DNA from: Tetradesmus obliquus | Taxonomy: Eukaryota; Chlorophyta; Chlorophyceae; Sphaeropleales; Scenedesmaceae | Direction: 5' to 3' | Length of the DNA: 64,000 nucleotides | Assembly (NCBI GenBank): GCA_030272155.1 | Contig: CP126192.1 | Span: forward strand, 5,986,501-6,050,500 | Shown: positions 35,170 to 47,581 of the stretch, one piece after another | Layout: every line of letters starts with the position of its first letter | Numbering within the stretch: position 1 is the stretch's first letter | Notes under the pieces: generated by a model | Told to the model about the DNA's origin: nothing | The model's input: the letters and a program-made list of their open reading frames with translations, nothing else | Databases searched by the model: none | Position numbers and translations under genes: made by a program

Positions 35170-36737
35170 GCAGCAGGTAGATCAGCGGGTCCCATACTGC
35201 TGCTGGCAGTGCTGTGCCATGCAGCTGCTGCAGCACAGCCTTACACTCCCTCAGCAGCGCATCACTGCTGCTGAGATCGCGCACTGCTGCTGCTGCCGCA
35301 GCAACAGCCATCACTGCAATGTGAGCACAGGAGCTGGGAAGACCCTGTGTGGCAGCCTGGTTGCTGAGGTGCAGCATCTCGCATACTAGCCCTTGTGCTG
35401 CCTCCCGTCTGTTGGTGGTGGGGGTGCCACCAGTGGCGCTGCTGCTGCTACCCCTGGCTGCACCAGGTGATGGAGCTGCACTGCACACGCTGTGGTGGTA
35501 TGCTGCCTTCACAGCGGCACAGCAGGACTGCTCTGGCGCTTGCTGGGCATTCACATCTGCCTCACCACCACCACCAGCAGCAGCAGCGGCCCGGCTGCTG
35601 CCATGCAGCACCATCTGCAGCAGCAGGCCAGGCACGCCACGTGCCTTCAGGCCTGCCCAGTCCCACCCTGCTGGCCCCTGCTGCACTGCCCTTCCGCAGC
35701 TGACACTGCTGCTGCCAGCCTCACCCTCACCAGCAACATTCCCTCCCTGCACTGTTGAACCTGCTGCTGCTGCCAGTGTTGCTGCTGCTGCTGCTGCTGG
35801 GTTAGCTGACTCAGCGCACATCCAGAAGTCCATTAGGCGGCCAGCTGCCTGCAGCTGCAGTGCTGCTGTGCCAGGGTCCTGCCCTGCCTGCTGCAGCAGC
35901 AGCTGCCTCAGCTCAGGGCAGGCGGCAGCAAGGCCGGGCACCCTCAGCAGACGCAAACCCAGCCTAAAGCGTGTTGCCTTCAAACTGGCAGACGCCTGCT
36001 GCTGCTGCTGCTGCTGCTGCCGCTGCTGCTGCTGCTGCTGCTGCTGAGTGCCTGCAGGCTGCTGGTCATACCCAGGTAAGTGTCCTGCTGTGCGTGGCTT
36101 CTTCAAAGCTGGGGTGACTGGCTGCTGCTGCTGCTGCTGCTGCTGCTGCGGCAGAGAGTCCTGCCTGGCTGCTGCTGCTGTGCCTGCACTGCTGACGACC
36201 AGTGTGGTGGGGTCAGGCTGCTGCTTGGCTGGACAGCCGTCAGGCTGTTGCACGCGCTTGCCAAGTGCCGCTGCATCAGCCAGAACCTCATTAGGGGGTG
36301 GCTGGCAGTGCTGCAGACCCTGCTGCTGCTGCTGCTGCTGCTGCTGGGGCGGCGGCAGCGGCGGCTGCAAAGCGCTGACCGCTCCATCACCGTCGTCATC
36401 ACCTGCATCACCCTCCTCCTCATCAGCAGCAGCTTCAGCCACTTCTGTTGCCAGAAGGGCGCTAGAAACCCCGTCTGATGAAGCAGTGGCTAAAGAAGTG
36501 TCACGCGATGACCAGGAAAGCATGCCGCCTGCTGTGCCCTGTGGCCTTTGGTCTTGCTCAGCAGCCTGCTCTCCTTCACTGCATGCCTGTTGCAGCTGCT
36601 GCAGCTCCTCTTGCAGTTGCTGCAGCTGCTGCCGCTGCGCTTGCAGAGCAACATCCGGCTGCCCCTCATCCTGTTGCTGCTGTTGATGCTGGTCTCCTTG
36701 CTCTGCTGCTTCAAGTGCCTCTTGTGAAGCAGCACCA

Positions 36738-36778
<41 letters not shown>

Positions 36779-36992
36779 CAAGTGCCTCTTGTGAAGCAGC
36801 ACCACGCTGCTGCTGCTGCTGCTGGTGGTGGAGCAGCAGCAGGGGAAGCGTCACCATCTTGGCCCTGCACACCTTCTGCAGCAGCATCAGCCATCAATGC
36901 ATCTGGCTGTAAGCCTGCTGCAGCACCTGCTGCTGCATGCTCAGCGGTATGGTGGGAGCTGCTTGGGCTGCTGCTGCCTCCTGACTGGCCTG

Positions 36993-37027
<35 letters not shown>

Positions 37028-37379
37028 ATCAGGTGCCTGGCGATGTCACTCAAGCTCAGGCCCCGCACCTCACCCCCGCCCGCATCAACAGCAGCACCTG
37101 ACACCACCAGCTCCTGAGGGAAGCTGTGCCTGGCAGAGCCATGGCTATTGCATTGCTGCTGCTGGTCTAAGCCTGCCAGGCTGTGCTGCACAGCTGCTGC
37201 AACTGACACCACTGCTGCATTGCACACCACACAGCGTAAAGCTAGCAGGTGACGTGCCTGGTGTGGAGCACCAGTGCTCCAAGATGCTGCTGCTGCTGCC
37301 GTCCCTGCTGCCGCTGCTGCTGCTGCCGTCCCTGCTGCTGCTGCCGCTCTGCTGGTGCCGCTTTTACTACTGCAACCAC

Positions 37380-37421
<42 letters not shown>

Positions 37422-38234
37422 GAGCCGGCATCAGCTGGAAGCGGCACCTTGCCCCGCCCTGCCACACATACTCCAGCAGAGTGGCTTGCCCGCCTACCTG
37501 TACAGGCAGCAGGCCAGCTGTCAGCAGCTGCTGGCTGGCTGGCTGTTGCTGCAGCTGCTGCTGTCCTCGATATCCATTTATAACATTTGTTGATTGATGT
37601 AATGGATCAAAGCCGTAAAAAGCTCTGCCCCTAGCCATCACCACTCCCTGCTTAGACAGAACCACAGCACCACTCATGAAACTGCCATGCGCGCTGCTGC
37701 TGCTGTCGCCATAGTTGCCTCTAGCTGATTCTTGGTTGCTTGTTGAGACGCAACAGGCATGCCACCTGCGTCTACTGATGCTGCTGCTGCTTTCAGGGCC
37801 GGGCATTCCTTGGAATGGCCTTTGGTCCAGTCGGTTCGCTGCAGGCAGTCACAACACACGCATGTCAGCCTGAGGAGTGCCGCTACTAGCAGTGGCACTG
37901 CTGCATGGGATAGCATGTACCTGCTGTCAGGGGCATTTGAAGCAATGACCTACACAGCAATAACCAAGGATGCTGCATGGGCACTTTAGGCACACACAAA
38001 GCTCACCTGGCAGTGAGCACTGCAGTAGAAGCGTTGCCTGCAGCTGCCACAGCGTTTGAATGCTGCCACGCCTACACCTTCAACTGCCAGGCACGTGGAG
38101 TTGCTGCAGCGTCGGCCCCTGGCTGCTGTGTCTGATTCTAGCACGACTGCTGCTCCAAACCTTGCTACACCGCTGTCTTCTCCCATTTGCTGCTGCTGCT
38201 GCTTTCTGCACAGCACCTCTTCTGTAGCTGCCAT
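34271..38234 (-). CDS. Gln/Ala-rich MYND-type zinc-finger protein
   Basis: Exon 1 (38234-38007) and exon 2 (from 37838) together encode a MYND finger: CSNSTC, then FKRCGSC, then RFYCSAHCQ, then RTDWTKGHSKEC, with the splice falling at the usual CQ/DW point. MYND fingers bind Pro-rich partners in regulatory proteins. Beyond exon 2 the structure is uncertain. The frame continuing from the finger stops at 37674, but a second frame is open to 36778 (LLEYVWQGGARCRF, LRCVVCNAAVVSVA) and a third is open from 36805 to 34271. The long third frame has poly-Gln runs, KKPRTAGHLPGY, and helical segments such as RFRLGLRLLRVPGLAAACPEL and GELALALSAVLAAGLARLQH. The open stretches abut on the same strand, so I treat them as one gene with unresolved introns. 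A short MYND protein of 130 aa plus a separate Gln-rich gene is possible. Confidence 0.5.
36705..36825. repeat. Frame-shifting tandem duplication in the MYND gene
   Basis: TTCAAGTGCCTCTTGTGAAG followed by CAGCACCACGCTGCTGCTG occurs at about 36708 and again at 36777. The copy spacing is about 69 bp including a CTG run. On the minus strand the two copies are read in different frames (VLLHKRHLKQ and RGAASQEALE), so the reading frame upstream does not simply continue downstream. Confidence 0.75.
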
Positions 38235-38740
38235 GGCTGTACCAGCCTGCTATGATAACGTTCTGCTTACCAGTGTGATACCGTTCAGGTAAGTTGCGGA
38301 AAAGCAGCCAACTCTACGTGTCTGTGAAGTAAGTGATTGCTTTGGCGGGAACGTGCTGACGAGGAGCCTGAAGCAGTTACTTGGTCGATGCCGACGCTGA
38401 TCTTGCATATATATGCGTGACGACAATGTAGATGTATCTTCAAAGCAATTGACGGTCACGGCAAGTGACAGCTCCTGACATAACACCTCCAGCTGAAGGC
38501 TTCAGCCTGAAGCCACTGTTCTCCAGCTCGTTTGCACTTGGATCGCACCAGAACGATGACAGCCACTATACACCACCTCTCTGTGAACCTCAATATGTTA
38601 CACGGTGATGGGATTGTACCCAAGAGGTGCATGTACACCGCCCTGCCATGCCACCCATACCACGACGCATGCAGCAGGCGCTGCATCACACACAGGGCAA
38701 GCAACGGCAGCCCAACTTCAAATAAATCAAACACCCAGCA
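38235..38740. other. Promoter side of the MYND gene
   Basis: Between the 3' end of the EamA gene and the MYND start, both on the minus strand. It holds an AT-rich stretch (GCATATATATGC at 38404-38415), which could serve as a TATA element about 170 bp upstream of the MYND start. No coding sequence seen. Confidence 0.4.
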
Positions 38741-41067
38741 TCAATCCTTCTTGGCAGCAGCCTCGCGAGGCTTGTGGCTTGCAGGAGTGTTGATCATGAA
38801 GACAGCGGCCAAGGTGATGGCAGCGCCGATCAGCTGCACAGGCGTGAGCGTCTCGCCAAGGAACATGTAGCCAGCGCCCGCAGCAAACATGGGCGTCAGG
38901 AATGTCAAGCTACTAATGGCTGTGAGGCTGCCATGCGTTGCCTCGTAAAAGAATATGCTGCAGCAGTGGGAAGGACAGTACAAGAGGAGAGCAGGCAGCA
39001 CCAGCAACAGCAGCAGCAACAGCAGCGACAGCAGGGGCATGTGAGCAGAGCGACAGGGAGCAACCGGCAGGGCGCTGTGCATGCAACCAGGGTCTGCTGT
39101 CCTGTCTTTAGCAAACTGCTGGGGAGCAGACACTGAGCATGAACGTAGCTGCTATGTGTTTTTGACCAAGGTAGAAGAGTATCACAAACACATGCAACAG
39201 CAAGCCATACACATGTGCCAGGCAAGTGCTCTCACCCGTAGCTTGCTGCGCCACCAAGCAATGAAACATACGCCATCGCAAGCGCGTCGCTGCTGCTGAA
39301 CTGCGCCAGGCGCCCGGCCAGGTCCCCGCTGCTGCCGTCTGCTGCCACTGCTGCTCCTGCAAGCATGACCCCTCCCAGCACCATGTGCCAGGCTGTGGCA
39401 GCAACTGGGTCGCTGTGCTTGGTCACCCATCTGCAAACACACAATATTATCAGCAGCAGCAGCAGCAGATCCGCACCATACTGGGCAACAGCATCATGCT
39501 CAGAGATATGTCAAAATTGTGCCTCCACTCACCTGCAATAGAGCAGTTGCTTGCAGCTACTCCATTGCTTCCTTTGTCTAGAGTATGTGCACAAGCAGGA
39601 CTCGGCCGCCATCCCTGTCAGTCTGCAGAACATCACGCAGTGCCCAGCAAACGGAATTCCTGCTGCTGAGACTTTCAGCAAAGCACCAGGGCCGCTGCTG
39701 CAACCATGTCAGTTCACAGGCACCAGCTGCTCTGTTGCAAACATTATCAATTCAAAGCCGCTCCCGCCACGCACCTGACCATGACAGTGCCCACCGCCAT
39801 CGACTGCGCAGCCAGCAGCATGTAGAACTCCCCGCTCTCCAGCAGCGACCAACTGCCGCTGCTGCCAGCTGCCGCTGCAGCCGCCAAGCCCCGCTCCACT
39901 CCTGCCTCAACCCCAGCCACTAAACCACCAAGCGACGCCGTAGAACCCTGGAATAACAACTCCTGCGGCACCTCCAGCAGCAGCAGACCTGCCACACCAA
40001 TAAACAGCCCTGCCACGCCAAGGCCTGAGAGTGCTTCGCCAAACAGCAGCGCTGCTAGTACTGCTACACTGAGGGGCTGGCTGTCAATAATGACAGAGCC
40101 CAGGCCTGCACTGGTGCGCTGCAGGCCTTCGGCCAAAAAGCCCTGCGGCACAGCAGCAGCAACAGCAGCAGTGCACATCAGATCAGAGCCCATGCTGCTT
40201 TTCATTCAATGGGCGGCATCTTGTACAAGCCAAAACACCACAGTTTGTCACAGTGACACAGCTGATGCAGATGCATGGCACACCTGCCAAGCCGCACAGG
40301 CTGCTGCCCCGCCACAGAGAAGCCGCTCGCGCACCTGGAACGCTGCGCCGTCCACGAGAGCGAAAGCTGCAATCCACGCCCACGCGACTGCTGTCTTTGG
40401 CACGACCTGCTGCCTGCCTGTTGCTGCTGCCCAGCCCAGCAGGGCCAGGCCAGCAGGCAGCAGCCGCATGGCACCCAGCATCAGTGGGGTGGTGTGTGCT
40501 GTCACAGGCTGCAGCACAGCAAGCATGAGCACGGACATAACATGTTACATGTTGCAGATTGTGGTACAAGCCAGCAATGCATGCGGGGCCAGTGTGTAGA
40601 TGCCATCGTGGTGGGATACTGGCAACGCTGCTGCCTCTGCTTGAACTGGTGGAGCAGAATTGTGCATTACGGCCCCTGTGATGCATCCAGACCTGCCACA
40701 ACGCTGCTGGAGCTATTTACAGGGCTCCCAGAATGTGCAAAGTGTTGTGGATAACAGTGCATTGTGCAGCGTGCCTGCTGTTGTTGCAGCTGCCGCGTTC
40801 TGCAACTACTGCAGTTCTAGACAGTAAGACACCCTCTGCACTGCTGTCAGCACAGCTGCTGCATTTGTCAACATGCTGTCAGGCTGAGACTGCTTCTAGC
40901 TTTTGATAAGGCTGCTGTCACAGGTGCTGCTTTCCTGTGCTGCTGCCTCACCTTCATAGCTACCATGCTAGTCCCCCAGAAGAAGAATGGTGATATCAGC
41001 AGCGCCACACCAAGCAGCTGCTGCAGCAGCCCGCTGCTGCCTGACGCTGCTGCAGCTGCTGTCATTG

Positions 41068-41102
<35 letters not shown>

Positions 41103-41563
41103 GCAGGTGGTGGTGTTTGTGTCAGGCTGCTAGGCTCATCGTCTGCTATGAAGCAAGACACCCCAAAGCCTGTCTCTACACATTCTACATGCTGCCCCTG
41201 GTGCACATCTTCATCTGTGAAGCCATATGTTTTGCCCTCTGCTGTGCTGCTGCTGCTGGCGAGGCTGCTGTTCTTCTGTGCTTCATCATCGTCTGAAATG
41301 TAGCACTGCACGTCCATTCCAGTGCCAACGCAGTCAATGTGAGGGCCATCTGTCCCTTGTGCATCAGCGCTGTTGCTGGCAGTGGTGCCGGTTCTGCTGC
41401 TAGAGGCAGTTGCTGATGCCTCTACGTCTCTGCTGCTTGCTACAGGCCAGATGGCTCGCTGCCTGGCTGGTCTCCATGAGCTAGCTGTTGCTGGCAGCAG
41501 CTTGTGTGTGGTGAAGGACCGCCTGGTGCCCATGCGCTGGGCATGCCGCTGCAGCAGCACCAT
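38741..41563 (-). CDS. Plastid EamA/DMT-superfamily transporter (At3g02690-like)
   Basis: Exons (minus): 41563-40952, 40508-40335, 40142-39775, 39430-39236, 38957-38741; phases close to 521 aa. The start is the ATG in frame inside an N-terminus rich in Arg, Ser and Ala (MVLLQRHAQRMGTRRSF...), typical of a chloroplast transit peptide. Strong family landmarks: LLISPFFFWGTSMVAMK, FALVDGAAFQGFLAEGLQR, TSAGLGSVIIDSQPLSVAVL, GVAGLLLLEVP, MLLAAQSMAVGTVMVRWV, LTAISSLTFLTPMFAAGAGY and LTPVQLIGAAITLAAVFMIN. Together these make two EamA repeats, about ten membrane helices. The plant homologue is a plastid-predicted EamA-family membrane protein of unknown substrate. Upstream of the membrane part sit two copies of a short acidic Cys motif (CVGTGMDVQC and CVETGFGVSC) and a poly-Gln tract. 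It shares a short head-to-head promoter with the CCDC174 gene. Confidence 0.88.
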
Positions 41564-41945
41564 GGTCCGTGATCCGACGCTGTGGACAACGTTACAGCAG
41601 CGACAAAGTCTTGCAACGCTGCCTTGCGTCAGAAGCAACGAAGTGAAGCCAGAGCTTCAAGCGACAGAGGTGCGTAAATCCCAATAAATTGTGCTAGAAA
41701 ACTTATGACAAGGCGATCGGCAGCGAGCCATGTGAAATGTGCGTTGTTCGAGAGCCAGGGTTGTGCAGGAAGGACAGACAGGTGGTTCATATGCTAGGCG
41801 TAGCTGCGCCCTTTTGGATCGCTCACTAACAGTTTATTGGTGTCTGTAAGAAGTACTTATGCTGACAGAACGATATGAGAATGAAATGCTGCAGTAGACA
41901 GTAGCAACAGCAGCACTGCCAGCTCCTGCACCACTTACTCCACAA
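41564..41945. promoter_or_regulatory. Shared divergent promoter region
   Basis: Only 382 bp separate the proposed starts of the EamA gene (minus) and the CCDC174 gene (plus), so both promoters must lie here. No TATA box is evident on either strand. The EamA 5' UTR may occupy part of it. Confidence 0.5.
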
Positions 41946-44034
41946 ATGGCTTCCAAAAAGAAGCACAGGGAAGAGTCCCCGGAGCGTGAAAACCTTGGGT
42001 GGCGTGCCAGCAGTGCAGCTCCAGCCAAGAAGCACAAGCCAATAGAAGGTGAGTGCACATGCACTGCGAGTGGAGTGCATGCCGCATGCCTGCAGGAGTA
42101 CCTGTCAGTGCTGCTGTGCTTGCAAGCAACAGTGCAGACGGTGCATATTCCAAGCACCAGCTGCACACAACTCACACCTTAACCCTCATGCCTCAGTGCT
42201 CCTGCAGGAGTCAGCGGCAAAGGAGTGGTGGAGCTGCAGGCGCAGCTGTACCGCACTCAGGAACATGCCAGGTTAAGAGCAGAGGGCGTGGTCGATATCA
42301 AAGACAAGCACGTGCGCAGAAAGGCAGGTGAGGATGTGAGGCTATTGAGCTCAGCTATATAGGCGCCAAGCACAAGCATGAATGCGTGTCAGGGATGCAG
42401 CTGCAGCTGAGTGCTGACAGTGGGGCTCTGATGGATGGAGTAGCAGCTCGCGTAGCGCTGACTGTCTGCCTGTGCTAACGCTGACACAATCGCACTCAGC
42501 AACACCATGTTGTATGTGGGGCGTGTTTCAAGCCACATGACAGCTGGTGACGCACTGCGCAATCACTGTCTGCTTGCAGGCATTGACGTAGCCAGCATAA
42601 AGAACCCTGGCGTAGAAGCGCGCGAGGCGCGCGACAAGCAGCTGCAGCTGAAGAGCACAGGCAGCGGGGCGGAGCGCCTGGCGGAGAGCAGCGCCGCGCT
42701 GCAGCGCAAGGCGCAGCTGTATGAGCGGCTAGCACGCGGGGACGAGGACGATGAGCATGAGCGATATGAGGTGAGCTTGGTTCAATGTCAGAGCAGCGCT
42801 GCAAGCTAGTCGCCGGTGACGGGATGTCAAAACAAAAGAGCTGTAACACGCATGTATGCTGCAGGTATGTGTGTATGACACTCGCTGCGCACGGCAAGAG
42901 CCTGTGGCATGTGGTTACTTCTGCGCCAGATACGCAAATGCCATCACCACAGCAGCACCGCCGATGCATTGGGCCCACGCTCTTTTCCAGGTATATCGAC
43001 CCTGTGGCGTGCATCTCAGATACTAGATTACTGTATGGCTGCAGGTTGAGTTCTGGCGCAAGGGGGCATCACACCAGCAGGAGGAGCAGGAGCAGGACTG
43101 GCTGCAGCATGGCAGGCGGGAGCATGTGGACACCTCAGCAGCAGCTGTTGCTGGTTCAGGCGGCATGATGAGTGAAGACATGGCCAGGTGCGCAGGCAGC
43201 GCGGCAGAGGCGGATGCAAGCTAGAAGGTGCCGTATGGCTGTATGGGCAGCTGGAGGCTGTGCTTGAATGTTGAACTGGACGCTCGTTTGTTGTTGAAGC
43301 AGAACATGAGCAACCCGCAACTGTGCACGCTGCGTAGCTGTGGCAGAAGCTGGCTTGGTCTGTCGTGTGCACGTTGCCATTTCATAGCTCAGCTGCTGCT
43401 GCTGCACGTGGTGTAGGCATCAGCAAATGGTATCATGATTGTAACAGCCGCTGACTCTCCGCCTGTCCTTGGTATGCCGGGTGTTGTTCAGGGAGCTGCA
43501 GCGAAGAGAATGGGAGGAGCGGGAAGCAGCGCTGATGCAGCAGCAGGAGGAGGAGCAGCAGCGGAGGACCGCCCGCAGGAATGCAGTGAAGGAGCTCAGT
43601 GGGCTCACTGAGGTGGGTGGCGCTGTGGCTGCACTGTGGTCTGAGGGATGTATTTCAAAAACATGTGCAAACGCCGTTCTTAACCAGATGTCGATGGGCA
43701 ACCCAGTTTGCTTACTCGTGCATGCATCGCTTTCATCATCACCTGCAAATGCAGTAATGCATCGAAGCGCATAGTTTGAAGGGCCGTTTGTGTCAGGAGT
43801 GCTGACAGCCGCCTTTGCCCTGATCGCGCATCGTGCCTGATTGTGTTGCTGTCGCTGCTGCAGGCTGGGCGCGAGGCAGCAGCAGTTGCCAAGGCGCAGC
43901 GGGAAGAGCAGCTGGCAGCAAAGCGTGCACGTTTGAAAGCAGCCTTCATCCAGCAGCAGATGAAGGCTGTCATGGATGCAAAGAAGAAAGGCAAGAAGGG
44001 TGCTGAGGCCAGCAGCGGCAGCGGCAAGCAGTGA
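41946..44034 (+). CDS. CCDC174: CCDC174 family coiled-coil protein
   Basis: Exons: 41946-42048, 42208-42327, 42580-42770, 43045-43187, 43492-43612, 43864-44034; phases close to 282 aa. The protein is charged and helical, and it carries the order of motifs seen in CCDC174: VVELQAQLYRTQEHAR, then LQRKAQLYERLARGD, an acidic patch with VEFWRKG, then SEDMARRELQRREWEEREA, and a Lys/Arg-rich C-terminus (AAKRARLKAAF, DAKKKGKKG). CCDC174 is a nuclear protein reported to associate with splicing and exon-junction factors in animals. It is shorter than the human protein, mainly at the C-terminus. Assignment is by motif order; confidence is fairly good. Confidence 0.78.
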
Positions 44035-44656
44035 TGCAGGGCTGCAGGCTGCTGCGCAATGTTGGGCGCTGGCTGTTGCTGCAGGGCACGCCTGCAGCAG
44101 CGTGCGCTTCTACAATATGCCCTACGCAAATACTTGCGGCCCTTTTTTTGAGCCCAGCAGCAACAGGCCGGACAGTTGCGGGCTGTGCCTTTGAGCACTT
44201 GCACATGAATGCTGCCAACAGCAGCCATTTGTTGCTGTGAAGCTGCGTCGTGTAATCGACTGTGTGTGCTTCACTTCTTACCGTGTCATACACAGCTTTT
44301 GAACAGCATGTTCATGCTTTCAAGCATGGCGTGGGGAGCGGAGGTGTGATTTTCTGGCAGCAGCAGTCCAGTTGCTCAGCATGCGGCATGTTGCTCTGCA
44401 CAGTCGGTTGCGAGCATAAAGCGAAATTGAGGGATGTACATGCAGCACATGGCAGCCGACTGCACCTGGAATGCGCGGATGGCAAGTGCACAGGCAGTAC
44501 TACCCTCATGGGCTCTGTCACTTGGGTGTGTTAGTGCAGTGCAAGGTCCCTGAAGCAGCGACAGCAGCAAGCAGAGAACAGGCGCAGCTAGCTGTGTTGA
44601 AGATCGTTTGAATCCACTAGTTGAAAGCAGCGTAGGGGCTGCTGCCTTTTGCAACG
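44035..44656. other. Intergenic region, no gene seen
   Basis: Between the CCDC174 stop and the start of the peptidase gene, both on plus. It holds the 3' UTR of the first and the promoter of the second. No TATA box or coding exon was supportable. Confidence 0.5.
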
Positions 44657-47541
44657 ATGCTGAACACAGTGCAGAGGCAAGCGGGCCAGGTGCTGGGCCT
44701 GGCAGCCCGCGCCTTCGCCACAGCAGCAGTCGAGGTCGCTGGCAGCCCTTTCCTGCGTTACAGCAACCCCTTCCCTGCAGCAATTGATCACACACCCCTG
44801 CTGTCCTCTATCCCTGAGACCCAGGTGAGGCCAGGGGCTGGTAGCTGCGTACAGATTCAAAGGTTGAGGTGATAGATATACTCGACTGGGAGACGAAGGC
44901 GCTCTGGTGCCGTGGGGCAGGGCCTGTAGGCAGAGATCTGCAGGGTTAGGCTTGGGGAGTGCGTAGTAGATCGGGCCTCGTGCGAGCAGCAGCTAGTGTA
45001 GGATGCAGAAGATGCTTTTGCTACAGGTTGGCTTCTGCTGCCTCATGTATGCCAGGTGACCACACTCGCCAATGGCCTGCGTGTTGCCACTGAGGCCAAC
45101 CCATATGCGGAGACTGCAACAGTGGGCATTTGGATCAACTCTGGCAGCAGGTTTGAAAACGATGCCAACAACGGCACGGCTCACTTCCTGGAGCACATCC
45201 TGTTCAAGGGCACAAAGGTGGGCAGCAGCACTAGCAGCAGCAGCAGCACCAGCAGCACCCTGTTCTAACCAGCAGTGCTCATTGCCTGCAACAGCATGCT
45301 TTCGTTCATAAACATCATGTGACGCGCTGCTCAACTGCAGAACCAGCTCATGCACACTGCAATGCGGCAGCACATATGTGTCAATCCCGCAATCGCTGTT
45401 GTCTGCTGTCGCTTGCTGTTTCCTGCACGCGCAGACGCGCACGGTGAAGGACCTGGAGGTGGAGATTGAGAACATGGGCGGCAGCCTCAACGCATACACC
45501 GGGCGCGAGCAGACCTGCTACTACGCAAAGGTGCGCAGCACTGCTGAGCAGCACTCGAGTCATGTCTCTACTGGCGCAGGCTGCGGCGTGTTGTTTCTGT
45601 AGTGCTGCGCAGGAGCTCTGGTGGGGAGCACCGCAGCTGGGCAGCAGGCCAGGGCTTTGTTGAGCTGCAAGGGCAGCTGCATGCAAGACCGCAGGGCAGC
45701 AGCTGCACTTGCCGCAGTTTGCAGCAGGCTGGCGGTCTGTAGCAGCAGGCGTTGCTGGTGCATCAGCAGCAATGCAGCTACAGCAGCAGTTTGGTCGGCG
45801 ACGCTGGAGCACTGGCGGCTGTTTGGCTGGCTAATGGCTGGCTGGCTTACAACTTATTGGTGTGCGCATGCAGCTGGTCTCCTGCAGGAGCAACTGACTT
45901 GGCAGCAGCAGGTTCGGCAGCACTGCTTGCTGGCATGGGGTAGCAAGTGCCGGATGGCTGCCGTGGCTACCTCTGCTGCTAAGCAGACAAGTTCCTCGCT
46001 ATGCGAGGGAGGCTGCTCTCAGCTGCAGCTTGCAGCGGTGTTGGTCTGTGTACGCGTCTGCAACAGCAGTGCAAGCAACAGCGTAGTTGCCATGCCACCG
46101 CTTCATTATCTTCATGCCACGGTTCGCACACCTTCCTGTAGCGCGCCCTCGACGCAAGTTCAGCTATGCCAGCGGTCCATCTAACTTTGTAAGGCAGGAG
46201 AGGGTGTCATTCAGTGTTTCCATATCTTGCTGCAGGTGATGAAGAAGGACGTGGGCAAGGCGCTGGCCATCCCCCCCCCCCCGACCTGTGAACCCTTGCA
46301 ACACACAGCTTGATGTTTTGCTGCTGCTGCTGCTGCTGCTGCGTGCACTCGCAGGTGATGAAGAAGGATGTGGGCAAGGCGCTGGCCATCCTGGGCGACA
46401 TCCTGCTCAACAGCAAACTGGACGAGGCAGCCATCGTGCGCGAGCGCGACGTCATCCTGCGCGAGATGGAGGAGGTGAGGCTGGCTGGCTGGCTGCTGAT
46501 GTGGCAGCTTTGCTGCTGCTGAACTGATCAAGTGCACGAGGCAGCTGGGCGGAGTGCAGCGGCTTGCTGCTGTGCTGTGTGGGCGCGGCACCTGGCAACG
46601 GTATTGTGCTGCAGCATTGACTGCTGAGGTCAACACCGTAGACGGTAATGACATGGCTTGTGGGCAGCAGATGGGTGCCAGTGTTATGTCCCTTATTCAG
46701 CGTTGCAAGAGCAGGATGTAAGGATAGATGCAGGTCGCCGCTGGCACCATTCATGCGGTCCATGCTGCTTTATACTCACAAATTGGTTGCATGTCGTCAC
46801 TGTTGCTGCCGCAGGTGAACAAGCAGACCAGCGAGCTGGTGTTTGACCACCTGCACGCCACCGCCTTCCAGCACTCGCCGTTGGGCCGCACCATCCTGGG
46901 CCCCGAGGAGAACATCCGCAGCATCAGCAGGCAGGACCTGGTGGACTACATGGCAGCACACTACAGGTGAGCAGTTGGTTGGATATGTGGTGCTGCCAAG
47001 TAGCTTAGTAGCAGCAGCAGCAGCAGTAGCATCAGCAGGCAGGACCTGGTGGACTACATGGCAGAACACTACAGGTGAGCAGCTGGTTGTGTTATTTGTG
47101 CGTGAGTAGCATAGCAGCCAGCAGCAGCATCGACAGGCAGGACCGCGTGAAGTACATGGCCGCACACTGAAGGTGGGGCTGGGGCTGTTCTGCAAGCAAC
47201 AGCAGCATAAATATAGTGCAGCTTGGCTGTACAGCATGCATGCCAGTCTGGGCAGCATACCAGTTGGGCGAGTTTGCCCTGCCTGGCTTACTTGCTTCTT
47301 CGTATATTGTGCGCTGATTTGCCTTGACATATGCATGCACTCAATAGTGTGCGCGTCTGCTTTGTCTGTCTGCTTGTTTGCTGCAGGGGCCCCCGCATGG
47401 TGCTGGCTGCTGCTGGCGCAGTGGACCACAACGACCTGGTCAAGGCAGCAGAGTCAACGTTTGGCAGCGTGCCAGATGAGACGCCAGAGACCAGCGTGGC
47501 AGCACTCGTGGCCAAGGTGCGGCTTGGAGCCAGCTGTTTGA

Positions 47542-47581
<40 letters not shown>

